Position numbers and translations under genes: made by a program. The notes under the pieces were generated by a model. It saw nothing but the letters and a program-made list of their open reading frames with translations. It was not told the DNA's origin and ran no database searches. Positions 15,020 to 22,981 of a stretch of DNA of 51,152 nt are shown here, piece after piece (position 1 is the first letter of the stretch; the number at the start of each line of letters is the position of its first letter). This stretch comes from Tagaea sp. CACIAM 22H2 (GTDB taxonomy: Bacteria > Pseudomonadota > Alphaproteobacteria > CACIAM-22H2): contig PVXE01000032.1 in the NCBI GenBank assembly GCA_014444615.1, positions 1 through 51,152 on the forward strand. Direction: 5' to 3'.

Positions 15020-16099
15020 CTACGGAATCGGCTGGAAATTCTCCATCACTACCCGGCACTTCTCGCCAGCGGATTTCTCGCACGATTCCAAACCATTCTT
15101 GCGCGCCGTCTCCAAATCGACGGCAGCGCGCCATGTGTACAAACTGCCTTTCTGGGGCGCCATCATTAGGATTTTGTGGCCCGGCGCCGCGAGATGGCGA
15201 TCCAAAATCCGTTTGTTGGACTCGCTCAACCCCGCACCGAACTTGGCGATGGGCGCCGGGTCCCAGCTTGGCAGACCGAACTTGCTCAAGAACGCGTCCA
15301 TCTCGGGCAACCAGCGCTGGCGGCCATCGGACAGCGCCCACAGTTGATGCCCGTCGTTGCCGATGGCTTCAGACGCGCGCAACTCCGCCTTGCCGCCGCG
15401 CGCGGTGAATCCTTCATGCATCCGTGACACGACCCGCGGGCCGAAATACGTGTCATTGGCGGCGTAGAACCAGATCGACGGCGCGTTGCGCGCGTCGCCA
15501 AAGGCGCGCGCCGCCGCGATCAACGCAGGCTCGTCGCAATTCATATCGGTCGACGTGGATCCCGTCCCGCCCGACACGTTGACGATCGCGATCAAACCAT
15601 CGGGGCGCTCGTCCGCCCAAGCCAGCATCGTGATCCCGCCGACCGAAACACCCAGCCCGACGATACGGGTGGGATCGGCGTCCGGCCGTTCGACGACGGC
15701 TTTGCGAACGCCTTCGACATCGGCGGCCTGGTCGCGCAGGCTGGGCAGGAAACTGCCAGAACCGCAGCCGCGCGGCCGGATGTGTTCGCTGGATTTGCCG
15801 AAACCCCGCCGAATGAAGCCCACGGCGAGATAACCGCGCAGCGCCATATCGACCGCCTGCCCACGCAGCCGCCCAGTGTTAACTTCGGCGTTCTCTTGCG
15901 CGTTGCGCGACACACCATGCGTTAGCAGTGCGATCGGCAGGCGTTGCCCGTCGAGATCCTTGCGCTTCACGATGATGGTATCGAGCTTGAACGCACGGCC
16001 GTGGATCGTGACCGGCAGCAGTGTTTCCTCGACGATCACGTCCTGCGCCTGGGCCTGGGCACAAAACAGCAGCGCCAAAACGATCGCAAAAATTCGCAC
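15020..16099 (-). CDS. Secreted alpha/beta hydrolase (dienelactone-hydrolase-like)
   Basis: 359 residues from a GTG at 16099 with GGAGA 7 bp upstream. A signal peptide (RIFAIVLALLFCAQAQAQ) predicts a periplasmic enzyme. The alpha/beta hydrolase triad can be placed: nucleophile Ser in VGLGVSVGGITML, a likely acid Asp in YAANDTYFGP, and His in GNDGHQLWAL. LLTHGVS is the oxyanion-hole strand. The substrate is unknown; esterase or peptidase activity on small substrates is the family expectation. The C-terminal 100 residues have cysteines that may form a disulfide. It follows the NlpD-like gene by 34 bp on the same strand and may be read with it. Confidence 0.83.
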   Translation of the reverse strand: MRIFAIVLALLFCAQAQAQDVIVEETLLPVTIHGRAFKLDTIIVKRKDLDGQRLPIALLTHGVSRNAQENAEVNTGRLRGQAVDMALRGYLAVGFIRRGFGKSSEHIRPRGCGSGSFLPSLRDQAADVEGVRKAVVERPDADPTRIVGLGVSVGGITMLAWADERPDGLIAIVNVSGGTGSTSTDMNCDEPALIAAARAFGDARNAPSIWFYAANDTYFGPRVVSRMHEGFTARGGKAELRASEAIGNDGHQLWALSDGRQRWLPEMDAFLSKFGLPSWDPAPIAKFGAGLSESNKRILDRHLAAPGHKILMMAPQKGSLYTWRAAVDLETARKNGLESCEKSAGEKCRVVMENFQPIP

Positions 16100-16133
16100 G
16101 GCAATTCTCCAACCAAGGGTGGGAGAGCTTAAC

Positions 16134-17255
16134 TCAGTTCGACGCGCTTTGGCTGCCGAGATATTCGGTCGGGTTGACCGCTCGCGTGCCCCGCCGCACT
16201 TCGAAATGGAGCTGCGGCGTGGCCACGCCACCGCTCGAGCCGACGCGACCGATCGTTTGGCCGCGACGCACATTGTCGCCGCGCTGGACGAGCAATTCGT
16301 CGGCATGGGCGTAGGCGGTGACGTAGCCGCCCTCGTGGCGCAAAAGCAGCAAATTGCCGAAGCCGCGCAATTCGTTGCCGGCATAGATCACCGTGCCCGC
16401 CTCTGCCGCCCGGAACGGCGTGCCGCGCGGGGCCGCGATGTTGACGCCGTCGTTCTGCAAACCGCCGGGCTTGGGCCCGTAATCGGACACGACGACGCCG
16501 CGCACCGGCCACAGGAACCGCCCGGCGCGCGCGGGGTCGGCCGGTTCGGGCGCGGTCAACGCCGATGGGACCGGCGGTGCGGGTTGCGCCGCTTGCGGGA
16601 CCGGCGCTTGCGGCTGTGCGGGCGGCGGCAGAACCGCGACCGGCCCCGGCGGCTGTGCACTTGGCGCCGGCGGCGGGGGCGCTTGTTGGACGGGTGGCGG
16701 AAGTGCGGCTTGTTCGACCGGGCGCGGAGTCGGTGTTTGAATAGACGTTGGGGGGATCGGGGCGGCGGCGATCGCTGTTTGCGTCTGCTGCGCGCTGCCG
16801 GGAATCACCAAACGCTGGCCGATACGGATGATGTAGGGCGCTTCGATGCCGTTCGCACGCACGAGATCGGCAAGCGACACGCCGTAACGCTGCGCCACCT
16901 GCGAAGCGGTGTCGCCGCTGCGCACTTCGTGGACGCGCACGGCGGGAATGGTCAGCCGATCGCCGGGATTGAGAACATAGGGCGCTTGCAGGCGGTTCGC
17001 GTCGATGATTGCCCGCGTGGGCACGCCCGAACGGCGCGACAGCGTGAACACGGTGTCGCCAGCGGCGACAACATGTGTCGTGCCCGGTTGGAGCGTGCCC
17101 GCGACGGGCGCGGCGGCGCGTTGTTGCTGTTGTTGTTGCGGCTGGGCTTGGGGGCGTCCGCCCACGAAAATCGGCGCCGGCGGGCCGCCGCGTTCGCACG
17201 CGGCCAGCGCCAGCAGGGCCGCCAGGGCCGCGTATTTGAGGGCGGGCGGCCGCAA
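16134..17255 (-). CDS. NlpD-like lipoprotein: two LysM domains and a degenerate LytM/M23 domain
   Basis: 373 residues. A lipobox (LALAAC, Cys20) predicts an outer-membrane lipoprotein. Two LysM peptidoglycan-binding domains lie at about 59-104 and 107-152, a Pro/Ala/Gln linker runs to about 260, and an M23 domain fills 262-365. Active M23 enzymes use HxGxD and HLHFE-type zinc ligands; here these read NDGVNIAAP and PQLHFEVR, so the key His/Asp and one later His are replaced. Degenerate LytM proteins such as NlpD and EnvC activate amidases for septal wall splitting, which is the inferred job. It follows pcm and surE, echoing the nlpD-pcm-surE order of gammaproteobacteria. Confidence 0.9.
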   Translation of the reverse strand: MRPPALKYAALAALLALAACERGGPPAPIFVGGRPQAQPQQQQQQRAAAPVAGTLQPGTTHVVAAGDTVFTLSRRSGVPTRAIIDANRLQAPYVLNPGDRLTIPAVRVHEVRSGDTASQVAQRYGVSLADLVRANGIEAPYIIRIGQRLVIPGSAQQTQTAIAAAPIPPTSIQTPTPRPVEQAALPPPVQQAPPPPAPSAQPPGPVAVLPPPAQPQAPVPQAAQPAPPVPSALTAPEPADPARAGRFLWPVRGVVVSDYGPKPGGLQNDGVNIAAPRGTPFRAAEAGTVIYAGNELRGFGNLLLLRHEGGYVTAYAHADELLVQRGDNVRRGQTIGRVGSSGGVATPQLHFEVRRGTRAVNPTEYLGSQSASN

Positions 17256-17269
17256 CGGCCCCGCGCCTT

Positions 17270-17905
17270 CTAGTTCGGCAGGCCGGCCACCATCGGAACG
17301 AAGCGTACCGCGTCGAGTTCCTCGATGGTCGTCCGGCCGTCGAGCTTGCGCAAACGCACGAGTGCCTGGGTGCGCTTTTCGCGCCCCACGGGCAGGATCA
17401 TCACGCCGCCTTCGGCGAGTTGATCGACCAGCGCTCCGGGAATATCCGAAGGCGCCGCCGTGACGATGATCCGTTCGAAGGGCGCTTGCTCATGCCAGCC
17501 CGCCCAGCCGTCCCCGAATTTGGTGACGACGTTGTGGACGCGCAAAGCTTTGAACCGCTCTTCGGCCAGGACCATCAATTCGCGATGCCGCTCGATCGTG
17601 TAGACTCGGCGCACCATGCGCGCGAGCACGCAAGTTTGGTAACCCGAACCCGTGCCGATCTCCAAGACCTTCATGCGCGGCCCCGCCTCCAGGGCCTGGC
17701 TCATCAGTCCGACGACCGAAGGCCGCGACAAGGTTTGCGCATGGCCGATGGGCAAGGCCGCGTCCTCGTAGGCGCGGTCGCGGAAGGTCGGCGGCACGAA
17801 AACTTCGCGCGGCGTGCGTTCGATCGCGGCGAGAACGCCCACGTCGGCCACCCCGGCCGCGCGCAACTCCATCACCAGTCGGATCTTGTGGTTGGGCGTG
17901 CTCAT
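17270..17905 (-). CDS. pcm: Protein-L-isoaspartate O-methyltransferase
   Basis: 211 residues, the usual size. Pcm methylates isoaspartyl residues in damaged cytoplasmic proteins with S-adenosylmethionine, starting their repair. The SAM site is MKVLEIGTGSGYQTCVLARM, and the substrate-binding signature is the preceding YEDAALPIGHAQTLSRPSVV. The C-terminal ILPVGREKRTQALVRLRK is typical. The ATG at 17905 overlaps the surE stop (ATGA), so pcm is translated with surE. The NlpD-like gene follows 15 bp after the stop. Confidence 0.95.
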   Translation of the reverse strand: MSTPNHKIRLVMELRAAGVADVGVLAAIERTPREVFVPPTFRDRAYEDAALPIGHAQTLSRPSVVGLMSQALEAGPRMKVLEIGTGSGYQTCVLARMVRRVYTIERHRELMVLAEERFKALRVHNVVTKFGDGWAGWHEQAPFERIIVTAAPSDIPGALVDQLAEGGVMILPVGREKRTQALVRLRKLDGRTTIEELDAVRFVPMVAGLPN

Positions 17906-18705
17906 GCGCGGCCTTTCGAAGCCTTGGTCAACGAGGCGGCGAAGCGCTTGAGCGTCGCCTTGTGCGTGAGATCGAGGAAGATCGGCGTCACGGAAATCCA
18001 GCCGCGATCCGTCGCGTGGATATCGGTACCGGGGCGCGTGTCGTGCCCGCGCCGTGCCGCACCGATCCAGAAATAAGGTTCGCCGCGCGGATCGAGATTG
18101 CGCACGATCTCGTCGCCGGTCTTGTAGCGGCCCTGGCGGGCGGCGGCGACGCCGCGCACATTTGCGGCGGATGCGTCGGGGAAATTGACGTTTATCAGCG
18201 TTTCGCGCGGCCAGCCGAGCTTCAGAATTTGGCGGATCGTCTTCTCGGCGTGTTTTTCGGCCGTCGCCCATTTCACCGGATGGGGTGCGGTCAAAACCTG
18301 CGACAGCGCGATCGACGGCACGCCCAGAATGGTCGCTTCCATCGCCGCGGCGATCGTGCCCGAATAGGTCACGTCGTCGCCCAGATTGCCCCCGCGGTTG
18401 ACGCCCGAAAGGCAAAGCGTGGGCGGCTTGTCCTTCATGATTTCCTGGACCGCCAGCATCACGCAGTCGGTCGGCGTGCCGTCGACCGCATAGCGATTGC
18501 CCTTCAGCTTGCGCACGCGCAACGGCCGGCGGATGGTCAGCGAATGGCTGACGGCGCTTTGTTCGGTTTCGGGCGCCACGACCCAAACGTCGCGCGAAAG
18601 CTTGCGCGCGATCTTCTCCAACAGGCCAATTCCGGTCGCGCGATAACCGTCGTCGTTGACGACAAGAATGCGCGCCTTGGCGGGATCGATCGGCTTGCCG
18701 AACAT
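17902..18705 (-). CDS. surE: 5'/3'-nucleotidase SurE
   Basis: 267 residues. SurE is a metal-dependent nucleoside monophosphate phosphatase, often linked to stationary-phase survival. The metal site is visible in ILVVNDDGYRATGIG and in SGVNRGGNLGDDVTYSGT; the HSLTIRRPLR segment is also conserved. The C-terminal TDRGWISVTPIFLDLT is usual. The Shine-Dalgarno GAGGGG lies just before the ATG and falls in the 3' arm of an inverted repeat. A TATAAA box at 18755-18760 (minus strand) could be the -10. surE, pcm and the NlpD-like gene form one overlapping unit. Confidence 0.95.
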   Translation of the reverse strand: MFGKPIDPAKARILVVNDDGYRATGIGLLEKIARKLSRDVWVVAPETEQSAVSHSLTIRRPLRVRKLKGNRYAVDGTPTDCVMLAVQEIMKDKPPTLCLSGVNRGGNLGDDVTYSGTIAAAMEATILGVPSIALSQVLTAPHPVKWATAEKHAEKTIRQILKLGWPRETLINVNFPDASAANVRGVAAARQGRYKTGDEIVRNLDPRGEPYFWIGAARRGHDTRPGTDIHATDRGWISVTPIFLDLTHKATLKRFAASLTKASKGRA

Positions 18706-18710
18706 GGCCC

Positions 18711-18754
18711 CTCGGTCGCGCGGAAAAATTGCCGGAACGAGGCGCGACTCCGAG
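18711..18754 (-). repeat. Inverted repeat upstream of surE
   Basis: CTCGG-TCGCGC (18711-18721) pairs with GCGCGA-CT-CCGAG (18742-18754): eleven base pairs, a two-base bulge and a 20-nt loop. In a surE leader the downstream arm would reach into the Shine-Dalgarno. A TATAAA box directly abuts the repeat, so whether the first arm is transcribed is uncertain. Confidence 0.4.
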
Positions 18755-18816
18755 TTTATACGCGAGCGCTCCGCGAAGCGTCCACAGATCGCCGGAAGCG
18801 AATCCTTTTCAAGCGC

Positions 18817-19935
18817 TTAGCCGAGCGGCCGGCCGACCTTGTCCAAGGCGCCTGCGCGCATCGTAGTGCCGGCCCCCGGCATTTGCGGTAGTTTGTAGTT
18901 CCCGCCTTCCACCGCGATCGGCTCGGCGAACCATTCGCGGATCCAGGGAATGTATTCGAGCATCGTCGATGCCGGATGCCACCAAGCGAGATGCACATGC
19001 ACCTGCGTCATGTCGCCGGCATGCGCGCAGACCGGCAAGCGCCTTCCATGCGCCGCATCGGCCACGCGGATGTATTCGGTGATACCGGCAAGCCGCGTGA
19101 CGTCGGGCTGCACGTAATGCACGGCCCCCTGCCCCATGAAATGCTCGAACGCTTCGGCCGTATAGATCTGCTCGCCCAGCGCCACGGGAATGCTTGTCGC
19201 GCGCGCGAGTGCGGCATGCCCCGCCACGTCGTCGTACCAGAGCGGTTCCTCGAACCAGAACACATCGAGCGCTTCGGCCGCGCGGCAAAAGCGCAGGCAC
19301 GTCGGCAAATCCCATTTGCCGTTGCCGTCGATCGCCATCGTCACCGACGGGCCGATCAGCTTGCGTACCGCTTCCAGCCGCTTCAAATCGACCGCCGGGT
19401 CGTCATGCCCGACTTTGATCTTGATGCGCCGGAACCCGTCGCGCTCGATCGCGCTTCTGCAGAGATCGAGCATTTCGGGCAACGGGATCGACAGCCAGCC
19501 GATATCCGTGTTGTAGGCTTCGAGCTTCGGTTTGGTGGCGCCGCCCAGCAGCTTCCACAGCGGCACGCCCGCTTTTTTGGCGCGCAGATCCCACAGCGCG
19601 ATATCGACGGCGGCGAGCGCGATATGCGTGATTCCCGCGCGCCCCACCCATTGCACGGCCGGATAGCGCGCGAGTTTGCGCCACAAGCGATCGCCGTCCA
19701 TCGCGTCCTCGCCGATCAGCAGATCGGCATAACAATCGCGGATGCACGACGTGACCAAGCGATCCGACGGCAGATGCGCATGCGTGCCGGTGAAGCCCCA
19801 GCCTTCAAGCCCGTCGTCGGTGCGGATCACGCAGCCGACGACGCCCCAATGCGTGATGCTGTGGGTCGAATCCCGGATCGAGCCTTGCTGGATCGGGCAA
19901 TGGGCGATGAACGGCTCGACGGCGACGATACGCAT
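18817..19935 (-). CDS. Mandelate racemase/muconate lactonizing enzyme family protein (probable sugar-acid dehydratase)
   Basis: 372 residues of the enolase superfamily. The complete mandelate-racemase-type active site can be read: K172-x-K174 (RIKIKVG), metal ligands D203 (AIDGNGKW), E229 (FEEP) and E255 (GEQ), the D278-H305 general-base dyad (QPDVT, CAHAGD) and E327. Enzymes of this subgroup mostly dehydrate sugar acids or racemise hydroxy acids after abstracting an alpha proton; the substrate cannot be told from sequence. It stands alone between surE and tatC, the spot often held by serS in related genomes, which suggests an insertion. The start is an ATG with an ordinary short leader. Confidence 0.9.
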   Translation of the reverse strand: MRIVAVEPFIAHCPIQQGSIRDSTHSITHWGVVGCVIRTDDGLEGWGFTGTHAHLPSDRLVTSCIRDCYADLLIGEDAMDGDRLWRKLARYPAVQWVGRAGITHIALAAVDIALWDLRAKKAGVPLWKLLGGATKPKLEAYNTDIGWLSIPLPEMLDLCRSAIERDGFRRIKIKVGHDDPAVDLKRLEAVRKLIGPSVTMAIDGNGKWDLPTCLRFCRAAEALDVFWFEEPLWYDDVAGHAALARATSIPVALGEQIYTAEAFEHFMGQGAVHYVQPDVTRLAGITEYIRVADAAHGRRLPVCAHAGDMTQVHVHLAWWHPASTMLEYIPWIREWFAEPIAVEGGNYKLPQMPGAGTTMRAGALDKVGRPLG

Positions 19936-19980
19936 CGGCTTGCCTTCCCAATCCCCGCCCGAAGCTGCGCGGAACGCCGC

Positions 19981-20916
19981 TTAGCGCGACTTGTTGAAAT
20001 CCGTTTCGCCGGGCGGGGTCACATCCGAAGACGCGGCGGCCGGCGCGGGTTCGGCGACGGGCGCGGCACTCGGCGCGGCGGCGGCGGGTTCGGGTGCGGC
20101 GTTCGCCTCGCCGTTCTCGGCCGCTTCGGCGGCGGCTTCCGCCGCTTCGCGCTCGGCCTTGCCCTTTTCGATCCAGCGTCCGATCCAGACCGACGCTTCG
20201 TAGAGAAGATACATCGGGATCGCGAGCGACAATTGGCTGAACACGTCGGGCGGCGTGACCACGCCCGCGAAGGCGACGCAACCGACCACGGCATAGCGCC
20301 GCTTGCTCGCCAGCGTTTCGGCGGAAATCAAGCCCACGCGGACCAGCAGCAACAGCAGCACCGGCAATTCGAAACTGACGCCGAAGGCGAAGATCAGCGT
20401 CATGACGAGCGAGAGATACTCGCTCATCTTCGCTTCGAGCTGAATCGGCAATTGGCCGTCGGCGGCGGGCATTTCGAAGCTGGCGAAGAATTTCAGCGCG
20501 ACCGGCAGCACGAAATAGTAGAGCAACGCCGAGCCCAGCGTGAACATCACCGGCGTCGCCACGATGAAAGGCAAGAACGCGTTCTTTTCCTTCCTGTAAA
20601 GGCCGGGCGCCACGAACAGCCAAACCTGGTTCGCGATCACCGGGAAGGACAAGGCGCAGGCCGTGAAGAACGCGACCTTGATGTAGGTGAAGAACGCCTC
20701 CGTCGGCGCCGTGAAGATCATCCGGCGCCCGGACTGCCCTTCGAACACGTGGTTCAACGGCTGAACCAAGAAATTGAAGATCGGCTGATGGAAATAATAG
20801 GCGACGCCGAAAGCGGCGATGAACGCGACGATCGAATAGAGAAGCCGCGTGCGCAGCTCCACCAGATGCTCCATCAGCGGCATCTTCTTGTCGTCGATAT
20901 CGTCGGTGCTGCTCAA
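19981..20916 (-). CDS. tatC: Twin-arginine translocase subunit TatC
   Basis: 311 residues with six membrane helices in the first ~250. TatC is the core receptor for twin-arginine signal peptides. The N-terminal cytoplasmic motif MPLMEHLVELRTRLLYS and the FFTYIKVAFF segment are conserved. The C-terminal 60 residues are an Ala/Pro/Glu-rich tail beyond the usual end. The reading frame opens at a TTG (20916); an internal ATG (20883) is the alternative start, and the extra acidic residues SSTDDIDDKK resemble other alphaproteobacterial TatC N-termini. It follows tatB by 10 bp. Confidence 0.95.
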   Translation of the reverse strand: MSSTDDIDDKKMPLMEHLVELRTRLLYSIVAFIAAFGVAYYFHQPIFNFLVQPLNHVFEGQSGRRMIFTAPTEAFFTYIKVAFFTACALSFPVIANQVWLFVAPGLYRKEKNAFLPFIVATPVMFTLGSALLYYFVLPVALKFFASFEMPAADGQLPIQLEAKMSEYLSLVMTLIFAFGVSFELPVLLLLLVRVGLISAETLASKRRYAVVGCVAFAGVVTPPDVFSQLSLAIPMYLLYEASVWIGRWIEKGKAEREAAEAAAEAAENGEANAAPEPAAAAPSAAPVAEPAPAAASSDVTPPGETDFNKSR

Positions 20917-20926
20917 GACACGAAGC

Positions 20927-21403
20927 CTAAGCCTGTTTGATGGTGGAAGCGGCCGGCGCTTCGGGCGTCGAAACGGGTGCCGGGGCCGGCGCGGCGGCCG
21001 GCAACGCGGGTGCGGGTTCGGCCGTCACTGCGGCGGGTGAAGCGGGCGCAGGCGCCGGTGCGGGATCGGCGGGCTTGGGGGTCGTCTCGGAACCCAACGT
21101 GCCCAGATCGGGCGCCTGCATCGCCTTTTCGAGTTCGCCTTTGGGATCGACCGCGTTCTTGATGGCGCCCGCGATCCCGCCGGTCGCGAAATCGGTCGCT
21201 TTGGTGACCTGCTTCTTGACCTCTTCGAGCTCGGCCTCGCGGACCATGTCGTCGACATTGTTCTGGAACTCGCGCGCCATCATGCGCGCCTTGCCCACGA
21301 ACTTGCCCACGGTCCGCAACGCGCCCGGCAGTTCCTTCGGGCCGATGAAGATCACGGCGACCGCGCCGATGATCATGATCTCGCCCCAGCTCAGATCGAG
21401 CAT
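20927..21403 (-). CDS. tatB: Twin-arginine translocase subunit TatB
   Basis: 158 residues. TatB has one N-terminal membrane helix (MLDLSWGEIMIIGAVAVIFI) followed by the GPKELPGALR hinge and an amphipathic helix, the standard TatB layout. It partners TatC in signal-peptide recognition. Beyond about residue 95 the protein is a Pro/Ala-rich tail, probably disordered. The gene starts about 40 bp after tatA and precedes tatC, giving the ordinary tatABC order on the minus strand. Confidence 0.95.
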   Translation of the reverse strand: MLDLSWGEIMIIGAVAVIFIGPKELPGALRTVGKFVGKARMMAREFQNNVDDMVREAELEEVKKQVTKATDFATGGIAGAIKNAVDPKGELEKAMQAPDLGTLGSETTPKPADPAPAPAPASPAAVTAEPAPALPAAAPAPAPVSTPEAPAASTIKQA

Positions 21404-21443
21404 GTCGTCCCCCGCCCCGTACCGGCGTCGTGGTCTTCGCGGA

Positions 21444-21680
21444 TCAGACCTTCGACTTGTCGGAGGCTTCGGTCGTGGTCGTTGTCTGGCCGGTCACTTG
21501 CGGGGCCGGCGTGGACGCGGCGGCGTCGGATTTCTCGCCCTCGTCTTCCTTCATGCCCTTCTTGAACGCCTTGATGCCGCCGGCGACGTCGCCCATCAGC
21601 TTGGGAATCTTACCGGCGCCGAACAGCAACAGCACGACCACCAGCAGAATCAGCCAGTGCCAAATGCTCGTCATACCCAT
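21444..21680 (-). CDS. tatA: Twin-arginine translocase subunit TatA
   Basis: 78 residues. TatA forms the pore-like oligomer of the Tat system. One membrane helix ([19 protein letters not shown]) is followed by [19 protein letters not shown], the amphipathic helix of TatA proteins. The tail is acidic then Thr-rich. The ATG has GGGAG about 8 bp upstream. Upstream is a 148 bp spacer with a GGAAC-N4-GTTCC palindrome (21733-21746) that could be an operator or part of the promoter. Confidence 0.95.
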   Translation of the reverse strand: MGMTSIWHWLILLVVVLLLFGAGKIPKLMGDVAGGIKAFKKGMKEDEGEKSDAAASTPAPQVTGQTTTTTEASDKSKV

Positions 21681-21732
21681 CGAAGTCGCTCCCGTGGTGG
21701 AGAGGTTGAGTTCCGGCCGCTAACGCGCTGAT

Positions 21733-21746
21733 GGAACTAGGGTTCC
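21733..21746. repeat. Short palindrome upstream of tatA
   Basis: GGAAC (21733-21737) and GTTCC (21742-21746) form a perfect 5-bp inverted repeat around TAGG, about 55 bp ahead of the tatA ATG. It is close to where a tat promoter is expected, but no good -35/-10 pair is clear. Confidence 0.3.
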
Positions 21747-21803
21747 GGACGCGTCAGGGTCCAAATGAGGGGCGGAGTATGGCCGAGTGCGACGCCGCCC
21801 GCA

Positions 21804-21842
21804 ACGTTCCTTACATACCTTAAGTCAATTAGTTAGGAACGT
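21804..21842. repeat. Long-loop inverted repeat at the 3' end of the ABC ATPase gene
   Basis: ACGTTCCT (21804-21811) and AGGAACGT (21835-21842) are perfect 8-bp arms around a 23-nt AT-rich loop, spanning the stop codon of the ABC gene. The loop is long and no T-run follows on the minus strand, so it is a weak terminator candidate only. Confidence 0.3.
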
Positions 21843-22932
21843 CGGCGGCGAAGATAAAGGCCTCGCGCGGATCGAGCGCGACCGCCAGCACATCGCCTTC
21901 CGCCGGCAGGAAACGGCCAGGCACGCGGGCGTGGAAATGCAGATGCGCGTCGGGCTTTTGCGTGCGTCCCAGGCACAAATGTACCCAGGACGAGCGGCCC
22001 AGCAGACGCGCGGCGATGACTTTGGCGACGCAAGCCGGTTCCGCCGCATTATCCGCGATACGCGACAGTTTCAGCGCTTCGGGGCGGATCAGCACGCGCA
22101 CATTCGCGGCGTCGGCATGACCCGCAGCGTCGACTTCGCCGAACGGCGTCGCGACGCGGCCGTCCGCCACCTTGCCGACCCATTCGTTCACCTGGCCGAA
22201 AAAATGCGTGACGAAGGCGCTGGCGGGTTCGGCGTAGACGCGATCGGGGGCGGCGAATTGTTCGATGCGGCCTTCGCGCATCACCGCGATCCGGTCGGCC
22301 ATGAACATCGCCTCTTCCGGATCGTGGGTGACCATCAGGGTCGCGGCCCCGCTTTCCTTCAACACATGCAGCGTGTCGTCGCGGATCGTTTCGCGCAAAC
22401 GTGAATCGAGGCCGGAGAACGGCTCGTCCATCAGCACGACGCGCGGCCGGGGCGCCAAAGCGCGCGCCAGCGCCACGCGCTGCTGCTGCCCGCCCGACAA
22501 CTCGTGCGGCCAAGCTTTGGCGTAGTCGAGCATGCCGACTTGCGCCAGGGTTTCGGCGACGCGCGCCTCGCGCGCCTTGGCCGGCAAGGCGCCGATACCG
22601 AAGGCGACGTTGCCCGCAACGTCGAGATGCGGGAACAGCGCGTAATCCTGGAACACCAAACCGATACCGCGCGCTTCGGGCGGCACTTCGCGGCCCGGCA
22701 TGGCAAGCACGTGCCCGTCGAGCGCCACGCTGCCCACTTGAAGTGATTCGAGCCCGGCGGCCAAACGCAGCAAGGTCGTTTTGCCGCAACCGGACGGCCC
22801 AAGCAGACATACAAGTTCGCCCGGTGCGACCGACAATGTCACGCGGTCGACGGCCCGGCGCACGCCGTAGGCGTGGGAAATATCCCGCAGATGCAGGCCG
22901 GGCAGGTCGAGTTTGGCCGTGTTTCCGTCCAT
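21829..22932 (-). CDS. ABC transporter ATP-binding protein, FbpC/PotA-like
   Basis: 367 residues. Walker A GPSGCGKTT (45-53), Q-loop FQDYALFPH, signature LSGGQQQ (145-151), Walker B VVLMDEP (165-171) and H-loop THDPEEA are all intact. The C-terminal ~130 residues form a TOBE-like regulatory domain, as in FbpC (ferric iron) and other import ATPases. No permease or binding protein is adjacent, so it is an orphan component that must work with partners elsewhere. It is inserted between scpB and tatA, which are close neighbours in related genomes. The substrate is unknown; Fe3+ is suggested only by overall resemblance. Confidence 0.88.
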   Translation of the reverse strand: MDGNTAKLDLPGLHLRDISHAYGVRRAVDRVTLSVAPGELVCLLGPSGCGKTTLLRLAAGLESLQVGSVALDGHVLAMPGREVPPEARGIGLVFQDYALFPHLDVAGNVAFGIGALPAKAREARVAETLAQVGMLDYAKAWPHELSGGQQQRVALARALAPRPRVVLMDEPFSGLDSRLRETIRDDTLHVLKESGAATLMVTHDPEEAMFMADRIAVMREGRIEQFAAPDRVYAEPASAFVTHFFGQVNEWVGKVADGRVATPFGEVDAAGHADAANVRVLIRPEALKLSRIADNAAEPACVAKVIAARLLGRSSWVHLCLGRTQKPDAHLHFHARVPGRFLPAEGDVLAVALDPREAFIFAADVPN

Positions 22933-22981
22933 CGACGGAACCTATGACAGCTGCGAAGCCTTCGCAACCGACGATCCGCAA

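Noticed and set aside
18976..20940. A 654-residue plus-strand reading frame over the enolase-superfamily gene and tatC
   Set aside because: Antisense to confidently identified genes; composition is that of a GC-driven shadow.
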